Positions 18,744-27,519 of a stretch of 64,000 nt of DNA are shown here, piece by piece. The position numbers and the translations under genes were made by a program. The notes under the pieces are model-generated. The model did no database searches. It was not told the DNA's origin and saw only the letters and a program-made list of their open reading frames with translations. Origin of the DNA: Thiohalocapsa sp. (GTDB lineage: Bacteria; Pseudomonadota; Gammaproteobacteria; Chromatiales; Chromatiaceae); the NCBI GenBank assembly GCA_028277725.1, contig JANQFX010000078.1:1-64000 (forward strand). The letters are read 5' to 3'. The first letter of the stretch is position 1. Every line of letters starts with the position of its first letter.

Positions 18744-19280
18744 TCATTCCGCGGCCCGAACATCGATGCAGGCGCGAGTCAGCGCGGCCCCGAGCAGCAA
18801 CAGCAGCGCAGAAAAGTAGACCCACATCAACACCACCAGCAGCGACAGCAACCGCGTCTTGGCGAACTGCCCGAGCGGTGCAAACCTGCTGCGCGCGGTG
18901 CCGGGTCGCACGCCCCAGAGCAGGTTCAGCGAATAGCGCAACTGGCCGAACACCGTGGTCGCTCCGATCAGCAGCGCGCCGACGCCGATGACGGCGGGCA
19001 TCAGACCCGCCTCGTCGAGTCGTGCGGCCAAGACCGCCTGCTCCACGAACACAGCCGCTTCCGCGCCCATGGTGTCCTGCAGCTGTGCCACGATCCTCCC
19101 CTGCGCAGCCTCCTCACCCAGCACCACGCCGATGACCGTCACCGCGATGATCAGCGTCGGCGCCAGCGAAAACAACGTGAAGAAGGCCAGCGCGCCAGCA
19201 TGCAGAAAGGCGTTGTGCTGCAGCCACAGCCCGACACCCTTCCGGACGATTCGCAGTGTTCGCGGGAAGGGCATCGGCAT
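18744..19280 (-). pseudogene. YihY/BrkB-type membrane protein with in-frame internal deletion
   Basis: 178 residues against ~280-320 for the family. The N-terminal half is normal (GALAFFTLFSLAPTLIIAV; TTVFGQLRYSLNLLWGV; FAKTRLLSLLVVL). It then joins directly to MWVYFSALLLLLGAALTRA, which corresponds to the last helix of YihY proteins (usually WVYYSAQILLFGAEFT). About 100 residues holding two or three helices are missing, in frame and without a stop. The remaining product could still be made but is unlikely to be a normal YihY protein. Its start at 19280 is conventional. Confidence 0.65.
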
Positions 19281-19931
19281 CGGGTCATCTCACTTGGGCG
19301 AACCGTCTTCGCTGATCCTGCCTCGGCACATTCCAAAGGATTGTCGCAAGGGTAAGACGCCAGCTGCGCCTCCTGCCATGCGTCCAGTCGATGCTGACGT
19401 GGATGCTCTTCACGGACGCTGACTCGCCGCCCAGGCTCCATCAGAAGGGCACGCCGCCGAACACAGATGCGCCCGGATAACCTCGCCGCCCTGCCGGCGT
19501 TTTCGACCGCGCCGAACGAGGCTAGAATCCAGCTCATCGACGCCAAGATCAAGGATGCTGTGCTAACCCGGCTGATGCAACCGGCCCTGCGCCGGATCGA
19601 CAGCGACCAGCCGATCGATCGGCTGCGCGAGCTGCGAACGCCAATATCGGCAGGGTCGGATCGGCACCGGGTCCGAGACACCCGCCGAAACAGGTTGTTG
19701 ATCGGTCACCTTACCGGCGAGGCGACCGCGCAGGAGGCCAGAACCTCGCCCATGAGCTCGCCACCCACCAAGCCCCTCGAATCCGCCCCGCCATCGAGTC
19801 TTGCCGCAACGGAGGTTCTTCTCGTCTCGGCTTGTCGCAAGGCGCGGACCGGCGCGTGCCGCCGCCGAGCACGCACGCTCGGTTCGCACAGCGGACCGCA
19901 GATCGCCGGCGGCAATCCCAGGGTCCGTCGG
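19281..19931. other. No gene recognised
   Basis: Upstream of the YihY remnant (minus) and of the lipase-like gene (plus). The plus-strand frame from 19467 is open through here, but its first ~155 residues look non-coding and would put a lipoprotein signal far inside the protein. Possible divergent promoters are not resolved. Confidence 0.45.
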
Positions 19932-21631
19932 GTGCACCCCGGAGTCCTCTCCCTCGACAACGGGAGACGGCCGAGGAATCGGGGCACGTCGGCGCTGGCG
20001 TATCTTCCGGTTACCCTGTCCCTTCTGCTGCTTGCCGGTTGCCAATCCGCTCCGTCCTTGCCGCAGCAATCCAATGTCGGCACCGCCGACGACTTTGCCT
20101 GGGAGCTGGCGACGTCCATCGACACCTTGGCAGGCGCGCGGCACACTCCCGAGGCGCTCGCCCGGGATCAGGCACAGCACCGACGACTGCTGGCCGATCG
20201 ACTGCCGGAGCTCCTGGCCGACGCCACGCCGCCCCGGCCGGCGGCGGGTGTATCGCAACAGGATGCTCTGCTGGACCCCGAGGACTTCGCTCAGGTCTCG
20301 GCCGTGGTCCGCCCTCGTTCCCGGCCGGCGGGGCTCGAACGTGCCGGCGTCGGTCTACCCGTGGTGGCGCGATTGCCGGCTCCGCGCGATCCGAACGCCC
20401 CGCAGGCCGGCTACCACCTGCCCGCGACCCTCATCGCACAGCCCGTCGATGCACCAGTGTCCACCAGCCCGTCGACGGCAACCGATCACGGCGGCGAGCA
20501 GGGCAGCAACAGCGACAGAAGACCAAGCGGCGCCCGCTGCTGCGACGCCGCCCTGGTGACAGCCGATGTCGCCGATCAGGTACCGACCGCGGCCGGCACG
20601 CTGCCGGTTGCGATGGACCTCTTGGCACCGCTCCGGGCCACCAAGGCCACCGGCGTCAGGCCCATCGATGGCATCGCCAACCTAGTGCGGCCGGGACGCT
20701 TCACGAAGGAGCCTCGCATCATCTTCTTGCGGCCCTTCGAGCCGAACAAGACGCCGGTGGTGCTGGTGCACGGGCTGCTGTCGACCCCGGGGATCTGGCG
20801 GCCGCTGGTGACGCAGCTTCTGGCGGACCCGCGTGTTCGCGACTGCTGCCAGCTCTGGTTCTTCTACTACCCGACGGGACAACCCGTGCCCTTGTCCGCG
20901 CTGCAGTTGCGCAATGCCCTGGACGACGTAGTCCCCAAACCGGCTTGCAACACAAGATGATCCTCATCGGCCATAGCATGGGCGGCATCCTGTCGCGTGC
21001 GCAGGTCTCGCGCATCGGGCCCGGGCGTGCCGAGGCGATCGTGCCAGGCGTGTCCGACCTGTCGTATTACAACCGCCTACGGCGCGCCTTGATCTTCGAG
21101 CCCCGCGCCGATGTGTCGCGCGTGGTGTTTCTGTTCGTGCCGCACGGCGGCAGCCGCCTCGCCTCCAACGGGCTGGGAGCCATGGCGATTCGGTTGATCC
21201 GGCTGCCGGACACCCTGCTGAACGAAACCGAGTACGCCCTCAACCAGCTCGCCGGACACGAGAGCCGCCGCCTGCCGACGAGCATCCACGGGCTTTCGCC
21301 ACGCTCGCGCTTCCTCGCTGCCTTGAGCGCAATCACCCCGACGGTGCCATTTCATTCCATCATCGGCAACCGCGGACGCGGCGACGGCAGCGCGGGCTCC
21401 GACGGCATCGTACCGGTGCGAAGCGCCAGGGTCGCGGGCGCGGAGTCGGAGTTGATCGTTCCCACCGGGCACGGCGGCTTCGGTCATCCCGCCGCCGTCG
21501 AGGAGATCAAGCGCATCATCCTGGCGGATGTCGCTCAGCAGTCCACTGACGCTCCCGCCCTTCAGCATTTGTCCACGACCGTCGGGCACGCAGATCCACG
21601 AGCGCCCGGGCGATCTGGCGAAGACGATTAG
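19932..21631 (+). pseudogene. Alpha/beta-hydrolase (lipase-like) lipoprotein, frameshifted
   Basis: A GTG at 19932 followed ~20 residues later by the hydrophobic stretch LPVTLSLLLLAGC gives a lipoprotein signal; upstream ATGs place it too far inside. The core has the oxyanion strand TPVVLVHGLLSTPGIW and, after a frame change, the nucleophile elbow LIGHSMGGIL (GHSMG) and later HGGFGHPAAVEEI with the likely catalytic His. The frames join at about 20930-20940: AGTCCCC runs straight into the other frame (TGLQHKMILIGHS), so one base appears to be missing in a short C run. Otherwise the gene looks complete. Either a sequencing slip or a recent loss. Confidence 0.75.
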
Positions 21632-21643
21632 GCGATTGCCGGA

Positions 21644-21774
21644 ATGAAACATACCGCATGGCGCCGGATTCTCGTTCGCCTCCGCGAAGCGCCAGCCCTC
21701 GCATAGTCGTTCTATGCGGGGGTTGGCGCGACAAGGTCGGCGGGCGAGAAGACAAGCCAGTCGGTATGTTTCAT
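21644..21774. repeat. 131-bp palindromic element (MITE-like)
   Basis: Ends are a perfect 13-base inverted repeat (ATGAAACATACCG at 21644-21656, its complement at 21762-21774). Inside, an 18-base stem at 21689-21706 pairs with 21712-21729 (16 of 18, the two others being wobbles) around a 5-base loop, and a third partial stem (TCTCGTTCGCC with GGCGGGCGAGA) joins them. The whole element can fold into one long hairpin. It fills the gap between the lipase-like gene and the AI-2E permease. No target duplication is apparent. Confidence 0.7.
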
Positions 21775-21824
21775 GACAGAAATCGCCTTAGTCCCCCAAA
21801 CTCACCTGTACAGAGAGCTTTCCC

Positions 21825-22925
21825 ATGTCGATCCCAAGGCAATTCTCGCCGCCGGCGCGCGGACTCATGATCGCCGGCGCCATCTCCCTGATCGTGACCC
21901 TGTTGCATCTCGCCTCGCCCATCCTGGCGCCGCTGCTGTTGGCCGTATTCATCGCCGTCATCGCGACCCCGCCGCTGCGCTGGATGCGCCGCAAGGGGGT
22001 TCCCAAGTGGATCGCGCTGGCGGCGATCATCTTCGTCCTGCTGGACATCGGCAGCCTGCTGGCCCTGCTGAGCACCGGGGCGCTGGAGGGCTTTCGCGAC
22101 AGCTTCCCCACTTACCAGGAGCGCTTCATGATGCTGAGCGAGCAGGCGGGCGGCGTGCTGGACCGGTTCGGCATGGATCACTCGCAGGAGGCGATCACCG
22201 ACCTCGTCGCTCCCACGAAGATCATGGGCGTGGTGCGGACGACGCTCGCCAGCGCCAGCGGCGTGTTGACCACGGGACTGCTGGTGCTGCTTGCGGTGAT
22301 GTTCATCCTAGCGGAGGCGCCGAGCCTGCAGACGAAGCTGCGCGTCGCCTTCAAACCGTCGCAGGAGGCGGAGGACCGAATCACCCAGTTGCTGAAGCGC
22401 CTCAGCAGCTACATGTCCATTAAGACGCTCACCAGCCTGGCGACCGGGGTGCTCATCTGGGCCTGGCTCGCCTTCCTGGGGGTCGATTTCGCGCCTCTTT
22501 GGGGTGTACTCGCGTTCCTCCTGAACTTCGTCCCCACCATCGGCTCCATCATCGCCGCCGTGCCTCCGGTGCTGCTGGCGTTGGTTCAGTTGGGCCTCAG
22601 TGAGGCGGCGCTGGCCGCGGCGGGCTTCATGGCGGTCAACATCGGTATCGGTAGCTTCGTGGAGCCGCGCGTGATGGGCCGCGGGCTCGGCATTTCCACC
22701 CTGGCGGTGTTCGTATCACTGTTGCTCTGGGGCTGGATCTTCGGCCTGGTGGGCATGTTCCTCGCCGTCCCGCTGACGGCAACGCTCATCGCCGCACTGG
22801 ACGCGAGCCCGCACACACGCCCGCTCGCCATCATGCTCGGCCCTGACTTGAGCACGAACAAGACGGACGGGCGGCCGGAATCGGATCAGGGTGCGGAGCA
22901 CGACGGCGAGGACACGCCTGCGTAG
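21825..22925 (+). CDS. AI-2E-type (PerM/YhhT family) permease
   Basis: 366-residue inner-membrane protein with eight predicted helices. Family features: paired helices at the start (IAGAISLIVTLLHLASPIL, then LLLAVFIAVIATPPLRWM), the long soluble loop, and the conserved C-terminal core LLNFVPTIGSIIAAVPP ... FVEPRVMGRGLGISTLAVFVSLLLWGWIFGLVGMFLAVPLTA. Members export various small compounds; a role with autoinducer-2 is known only for TqsA. The ATG at 21825 is supported by the hydrophobic start; a polar tail of ~30 residues closes the protein. It lies just after the palindromic element. Confidence 0.9.
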   Translation: MSIPRQFSPPARGLMIAGAISLIVTLLHLASPILAPLLLAVFIAVIATPPLRWMRRKGVPKWIALAAIIFVLLDIGSLLALLSTGALEGFRDSFPTYQERFMMLSEQAGGVLDRFGMDHSQEAITDLVAPTKIMGVVRTTLASASGVLTTGLLVLLAVMFILAEAPSLQTKLRVAFKPSQEAEDRITQLLKRLSSYMSIKTLTSLATGVLIWAWLAFLGVDFAPLWGVLAFLLNFVPTIGSIIAAVPPVLLALVQLGLSEAALAAAGFMAVNIGIGSFVEPRVMGRGLGISTLAVFVSLLLWGWIFGLVGMFLAVPLTATLIAALDASPHTRPLAIMLGPDLSTNKTDGRPESDQGAEHDGEDTPA

Positions 22926-22988
22926 CGGAGACCCCGTCGCGGAGCCCGGGCCGAAGACGGCGTCGGCAAACACGTCCGGAGAAGCCGC

Positions 22989-24191
22989 TCATCGCCCGCG
23001 GGTGAGGACGAAATAGCGCCTCTGATCCGCCGTCTCCACGAAGTGCAACCGGCGTCCCGCGGGCAGCTCCGTCGCGGTCAGTCTCAAGAACAGGTCGTCG
23101 AAGAACTCGGGCGTTTCGAGGCCGAAGTTGTGAAAGTTGCGCGTTCGGTTCACCGGCGTCACGTCGACCAACGTCAGGCGCCGGTCCACCGGCTGCATCA
23201 GGGCCGAGAAGCTCGCGGCGACCTCGGACTGATCCGGATCGATGGGGTTCAGCGTGCTTTCGCCGAGGCGCCGCCCCCTGTTGACCAGCCGGCTGACCAA
23301 CAGGGCCCGATCGTTGGACGAGACATAGAGGGTCAGATTGTCGGCCAGCGCTTCGATCTCGCCACGGAAGCGCTCGTCGAACTCGCGCCGGTTCACGTCC
23401 GGCGCGGTGAGCACGACGTTCTCGATCTCGGTTCCAAGATCGGCGTAGTCCGCATCCGCCGCCAACCGATGGAAGGCGTCCACCACCACCTGACCACCGA
23501 GACTGTTTGCGATGATCCAGACACGCTGCGGCCCGACCTGTTCCACAACCAGATCCAGTGCCGCCGCGAGTTCCGCACCGGACGCCGTCGCGACCCTGCG
23601 CGCCGCCCGATAACCAGACAGCGACGCGCCTTGATCTCCGGGCCAATCGAACAGCAACAAAGGCGTGTCGAGGTCCAGGACATGGCTCAGAAATGCTGTC
23701 TTGCGCAGCGCCGACGGGAAGGTCTCCCGATAGCCGTGCACCACAACCAACAGCGACCGATAGGAAGACGCCAGCACCTGCTGCCGAAGCTCGCCGACGA
23801 AGGCAGGTCGCGACAGGGACTGGACGTCGTAGAGCTGGATCTCCTCGTTGATCAGCCAATCGCTCGCATTCAACAGCATGCCGAGGCCCAGCGTTGGCTC
23901 CACCGCGACATCGAAACTGCCGAGGGTGAGCTCCGGTTGCCGCTGCGACGTGAAGCGAGCATCCGGGGCCTTATCTGCTGAGTCCGGATGCGCGACCCGG
24001 TTGGAGGCATAGAACAGCCGCAATGTCTTGCCGTCCGGGAGCCGTGCCGCCTGCATGCGGCTCAAACTCAGGGCCTCCGCATGCTCCAGCACGGTGCGCG
24101 TGCCGACAAAATAGACATAGCCCGCCGCGCCCAGCGACAGCGCCGCCAGCAGCCCGACCACAATGCCTATGCGCAGCGCTTTTCGAGTCAT
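22989..24191 (-). CDS. DUF900-type alpha/beta hydrolase, membrane-anchored
   Basis: 400 residues. One N-terminal helix (IGIVVGLLAALSLGAAGYVYFV) probably anchors it in the membrane. The catalytic domain has the DUF900 pattern: LRLFYASNRV near the start, LLVVVHGYRETFPSALRKTAFLSHV (oxyanion strand), LLLFDWPGDQG, and the nucleophile elbow IIANSLGGQVV with the serine in NSLGG; a conserved His near FHNFGLETPEFFDDL may close the triad. Substrate unknown. Divergent from the small MscS remnant gene. Confidence 0.85.
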   Translation of the reverse strand: MTRKALRIGIVVGLLAALSLGAAGYVYFVGTRTVLEHAEALSLSRMQAARLPDGKTLRLFYASNRVAHPDSADKAPDARFTSQRQPELTLGSFDVAVEPTLGLGMLLNASDWLINEEIQLYDVQSLSRPAFVGELRQQVLASSYRSLLVVVHGYRETFPSALRKTAFLSHVLDLDTPLLLFDWPGDQGASLSGYRAARRVATASGAELAAALDLVVEQVGPQRVWIIANSLGGQVVVDAFHRLAADADYADLGTEIENVVLTAPDVNRREFDERFRGEIEALADNLTLYVSSNDRALLVSRLVNRGRRLGESTLNPIDPDQSEVAASFSALMQPVDRRLTLVDVTPVNRTRNFHNFGLETPEFFDDLFLRLTATELPAGRRLHFVETADQRRYFVLTRGR

Positions 24192-24233
24192 CCGCGTCGA
24201 TCCCAGCAGAATAAACCGCCATCATAGCCGTCC

Positions 24234-24647
24234 ATGACCAGCATCGTCAGAGATCGAAACGACTCGAAGCAACACGCCGGTCTGGCCAAGGCCACATGCC
24301 TTGCAACCCGCTTGGCGACCCTGGGCATCGCGCTCCTGTTGGCCCTGGTCCTCTACGGCACAGCGGCCCTAGGCGACACGCGAGGGGGAGTCGAGGACGG
24401 AGCAACGGCGGGCGCAGCGGACACCACAGACACGACCGACGACGCCGCACTCCCCTTCGACCCCGCCCAGGTGGGCCTGGCCGGCCGGCCTGCACCGCTG
24501 CGTACGGACGAGGACTTCGCGTTCTACCGCAACATCCAGCAGGCCATCAACTTCAGCATCCACCGCCGCTTCGAAGAGGCCGGTATCGCGTTCGCCTATC
24601 CGACGCAGGAGCTGATCCTGCGCCGCGGGCCGAGCCTCACGGACTGA
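24234..24647 (+). pseudogene. MscS-type channel remnant (signal peptide plus C-terminal tail)
   Basis: 137 residues: an N-terminal hydrophobic segment (LGIALLLALVLYGTAALGDT) and an Asp/Thr-rich linker run into DEDFAFYRNIQQAINFSIHRRFEEAGIAFAYPTQELILRR, which is the far C-terminal end of MscS-family mechanosensitive channels. The whole pore and beta domain that should lie between are absent and the join is in frame. It could be a deletion remnant or a small expressed protein; I favour a remnant. It sits upstream of the nifU promoter. Confidence 0.6.
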
Positions 24648-24812
24648 GCGGTGAAACCCGTCAGGTGCATGCGATTGCAACGGCGCCGAATCGGCTGCGT
24701 CGACGCTGCCCAACCCGTCGTATCGAAGGCCGGACATACCCGGGGAGGCGTCGGCACGCGCCTGTCCCGACACCAGGGCGACCGCACGCGTCGCCTTCCC
24801 AACGTGCCGCAT

Positions 24813-24828
24813 TGTCGGAACCACGACA
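24813..24828 (+). promoter_or_regulatory. NifA upstream activator site for nifU
   Basis: TGT-N10-ACA (TGTcggaaccacgACA), the consensus NifA site, 64 bases before the sigma-54 promoter at 24892. The spacing is normal for a NifA enhancer. Confidence 0.75.
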
Positions 24829-24891
24829 TCTCCTCGCATGACCGATTGACAAATCGCAGTCGCCACAGGGGCATAGGGACCATCTCACGCA

Positions 24892-24907
24892 TGGCATGAC
24901 GCTTGCT
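24892..24907 (+). promoter_or_regulatory. Sigma-54 promoter of nifU
   Basis: TGGCATGACGCTTGCT matches the -24/-12 consensus TGGCACGN4TTGCW at all but one position, with exactly 10 bases between GG and GC. Transcription should start near 24918, about 75 bases before nifU. Confidence 0.88.
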
Positions 24908-24990
24908 TGAACTCCTGGAAGCCATCCTCTCCAGACAGCCAGACACGCGCCGACGTCCGCGCCGACGCCGCAACATCCGGGAGCACCGCC

Positions 24991-25896
24991 ATGTGGGATT
25001 ACTCCGACAAGGTCAAAGAGCACTTCTTCTCACCGCGCAACGCAGGCGCCGTCGATGACGCCAACGCCATCGGCGACGTCGGTTCGCTCTCCTGCGGCGA
25101 CGCCCTGCGCCTCAGCCTCAAGGTGGACCCCGACACCGAGGTCATCGAAGAGGCCGGGTTCCAAACCTTCGGCTGCGGCTCCGCCATCGCGTCCAGCTCG
25201 GCGCTGACCGAGATCATCAAGGGCATGACCCTCGATCAGGCCCTGAACGTCAGCAACCAGGACATCGCCGACTTCCTAGACGGCCTGCCGCCCGAGAAGA
25301 TGCATTGTTCAGTCATGGGTCGTGAGGCCCTGCAGGCCGCGGTGGCCAACTACCGCGGCGAGGAGTGGAAGGACGACCACGAGGAAGGGGCACTGGTCTG
25401 CAAGTGCTTCGCGGTGGACGAGGTGCTGATCGAGGAGACCATCCGCGCCAACGGCCTGACCACGGTGGCCGAGGTGGCCAACTACACCAAGGCCGGCGGC
25501 GGCTGCTCCGCCTGCCACGAGGGCATCGAAGAGGTGCTGGGCCGGGTGCTCGCGGATCAGGGCAAGGCCTTCGATCCGGCCGCCGCGCAGCCGCAACCCG
25601 CTCCGGCAGCGGCGCCCGCATCGGCGCCGGGCGGCAAACTCACCAACCTGCAGCGCATCCGCCGCATCGAGAACGCCATCGAGGCGATCCGGCCGAATCT
25701 GCAGCGCGACCACGGCGACGTGGAGCTGATCGACGTCGAGGGCAAGAACGTCTACGTGCGCATGACCGGCGCCTGCGTCGGCTGCCAGATGGCCTCCGTG
25801 ACCATGGACGGCATCCAGGAACGCATTGTCGAGGACCTGGGCGAGTTCGTGCGCGTCCTCCCCGCCGACGCACCACGCCTGGCGGCCAGCGTCTAG
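24991..25896 (+). CDS. nifU: NifU iron-sulfur cluster scaffold
   Basis: 301-residue three-domain scaffold that builds [Fe-S] clusters for nitrogenase with NifS. N-terminal IscU-like domain with Cys35, Cys62 and Cys106; central Fer2_BFD ferredoxin domain with Cys137, Cys139, Cys172 and Cys175 holding a permanent [2Fe-2S] cluster; Pro/Ala linker (197-215); C-terminal Nfu domain with Cys262 and Cys265 (CVGC). All expected ligands are present. The ATG at 24991 follows GGGAGCACCGCC. It is the first gene after a NifA/sigma-54 promoter and is followed by nifS, 238 bases away. Confidence 0.97.
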   Translation: MWDYSDKVKEHFFSPRNAGAVDDANAIGDVGSLSCGDALRLSLKVDPDTEVIEEAGFQTFGCGSAIASSSALTEIIKGMTLDQALNVSNQDIADFLDGLPPEKMHCSVMGREALQAAVANYRGEEWKDDHEEGALVCKCFAVDEVLIEETIRANGLTTVAEVANYTKAGGGCSACHEGIEEVLGRVLADQGKAFDPAAAQPQPAPAAAPASAPGGKLTNLQRIRRIENAIEAIRPNLQRDHGDVELIDVEGKNVYVRMTGACVGCQMASVTMDGIQERIVEDLGEFVRVLPADAPRLAASV

Positions 25897-25955
25897 CACG
25901 GCCGCGCCCAAGTTGCGCACACAACGCCCACCGCCGTCCGCGTCGGGAGTCTGTT

Positions 25956-26018
25956 CGTTGTCGTCATCCTGATCACCGGCATCGCAGGCGTCTTGACGAC
26001 GACTCGACAACGACAACG
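25956..26018. repeat. Hairpin between nifU and nifS
   Basis: CGTTGTCG at 25956-25963 pairs with CGACAACG at 26005-26012 and again at 26011-26018. The left arm shares the 13-mer CGTTGTCGTCATC with the repeat at 12391. It lies in the 238-base gap inside a probable nifUS transcript, where it could affect transcript processing or partial termination. No second sigma-54 promoter was found in this gap. Confidence 0.45.
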
Positions 26019-26134
26019 CGTGGAGCCTGTTCGTCGCGAGTCGGCGCCGTTGTACTCCGACCCCAACGCTCGGCGTCGCTGCACGGCCCGAGCCCGACCC
26101 GCCATCACAGCCCGCAGCCTCCGGAGCCCAGCCC

Positions 26135-27361
26135 ATGAGCCAACACGCGCCCGCCAGCGGCATTTACCTCGACAACAATGCCACCACCATGGTCGACCCC
26201 GAGGTGGTCTCGGCCATGCTGCCCTTCTTTACCGAGCAGTTCGGCAACCCCTCGTCGCTGCACCAGTTCGGCAACCAGGTCGGGCGGGCCATCAAGCAGG
26301 CGCGCCAGCAGGTGCAGACCCTGCTCGGAGCGGAGCACGACTCCGAGATCGTTTTTACCTCCTGCGGCACCGAGTCCGACTCCACCGCCATCCTGTCGGC
26401 GCTCAAGGCACAGCCCGAACGCCGCGAAATCATCACCACCGTGGTCGAGCACCCGGCGGTGCTGAGCCTCTGCGAGCACCTGGAGAAGGACGGCTACAGG
26501 GTTCACTACCTCAAGGTCGACAACAAGGGCCGGCTCGACATGCAGCAGTACATGGACCTGCTGTCGGACCGCACCGCCATCGTCTCGGTCATGTGGGCCA
26601 ACAACGAGTCCGGGACCCTGTTCCCGGTGGAGGAGATGGCGCTGCTGGCGCGCTCCGCCGGTGTGCTGTTCCACACCGACGCCGTGCAAGCCGTCGGCAA
26701 GGTGCCCATCGACCTCAAACGCAGCGCCATCGACATGCTCTCGCTGTCCGGTCACAAGCTGCATGCACCCAAGGGCATCGGCGTGCTCTACCTGCGCCGC
26801 AACACCCGCTTCCGGCCGCTGCTGCGCGGTGGACACCAGGAGCGTGGGCGCCGCGCCGGCACCGAGAACACCGCCTCCATCGTCGGCCTCGGCAAGGCCT
26901 GCGAGCTGGCCATGGTGCACATGGATGATGAGACGACGCGCGGGCGTGCGCTGCGCGACCGCCTGGAACGGGGCATCCTCGACGCCGTACCGCACTGCTT
27001 CGTCACCGGCGACCCCGGCAACCGGCTGCCCAACACCTGCAATATCGCCTTCGAATACATCGAGGGCGAGGCCATCCTGCTGCTGCTGAACAAGCTCGGC
27101 ATCGCCGCCTCCTCCGGCTCCGCCTGCACTTCGGGCTCGCTGGAGCCGAGCCACGTCATGCGCGCCATGGGCATCCCCTTCACGGCGGCCCACGGCACGG
27201 TGCGCTTCTCCCTGTCGCGTTACAACAGCGAGCAGGAGATCGACCGCGTGATCGAGGCCGTGCCGCCGATCATCGCCCAACTGCGCAAGCTATCGCCCTA
27301 CTGGGGTGAGGACGGGCCGGTGGAGAACCCCGAGGCGGCCTTTGCGCCGGCCTACGCCTGA
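26135..27361 (+). CDS. nifS: NifS cysteine desulfurase
   Basis: 408-residue pyridoxal-phosphate enzyme that takes sulfur from cysteine and passes it to NifU. Class I desulfurase features: YLDNNATTMVDPEV start, SGHKLHAPKG with the cofactor Lys, RAGTENTASIVGLG, and the mobile catalytic loop SSGSACTSGSLEPSHV with the active Cys. Full length, no lesions. ATG at 26135 chosen as the first Met; the residues before IYLDNNAT are few, as in other NifS. Partner of the upstream nifU. Confidence 0.97.
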   Translation: MSQHAPASGIYLDNNATTMVDPEVVSAMLPFFTEQFGNPSSLHQFGNQVGRAIKQARQQVQTLLGAEHDSEIVFTSCGTESDSTAILSALKAQPERREIITTVVEHPAVLSLCEHLEKDGYRVHYLKVDNKGRLDMQQYMDLLSDRTAIVSVMWANNESGTLFPVEEMALLARSAGVLFHTDAVQAVGKVPIDLKRSAIDMLSLSGHKLHAPKGIGVLYLRRNTRFRPLLRGGHQERGRRAGTENTASIVGLGKACELAMVHMDDETTRGRALRDRLERGILDAVPHCFVTGDPGNRLPNTCNIAFEYIEGEAILLLLNKLGIAASSGSACTSGSLEPSHVMRAMGIPFTAAHGTVRFSLSRYNSEQEIDRVIEAVPPIIAQLRKLSPYWGEDGPVENPEAAFAPAYA

Positions 27362-27402
27362 CGGGGCCCTCTCCAGCGGGTGTCGTCGTCGACGTCCGGG
27401 CC

Positions 27403-27418
27403 TGTCGCGAAACCGACA
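27403..27418 (+). promoter_or_regulatory. NifA upstream activator site for nifV
   Basis: TGT-N10-ACA (TGTcgcgaaaccgACA) 51 bases before the sigma-54 promoter at 27469. Second independent NifA site of the window, which separates nifV and the genes after it from nifUS. Confidence 0.72.
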
Positions 27419-27468
27419 TCCGACGCCCGAACACCCTCTAACTCACTGAATTTCGGAAGCCAGAAAGC

Positions 27469-27484
27469 TGGCCTGCTCTTTGCT
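27469..27484 (+). promoter_or_regulatory. Sigma-54 promoter of nifV
   Basis: TGGCCTGCTCTTTGCT: a -24/-12 element with 10 bases between GG and GC and a perfect TTGCT. Predicted start near 27495, 25 bases before nifV. Confidence 0.82.
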
Positions 27485-27519
27485 TTAACTTCCCCTATCG
27501 ATCCGCTGGGAGCCGCGAC

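Noticed and set aside
26105..27280. 391-residue minus-strand frame over nifS
   Set aside because: Antisense shadow of nifS, rich in His/Val/Gly without recognisable domain.
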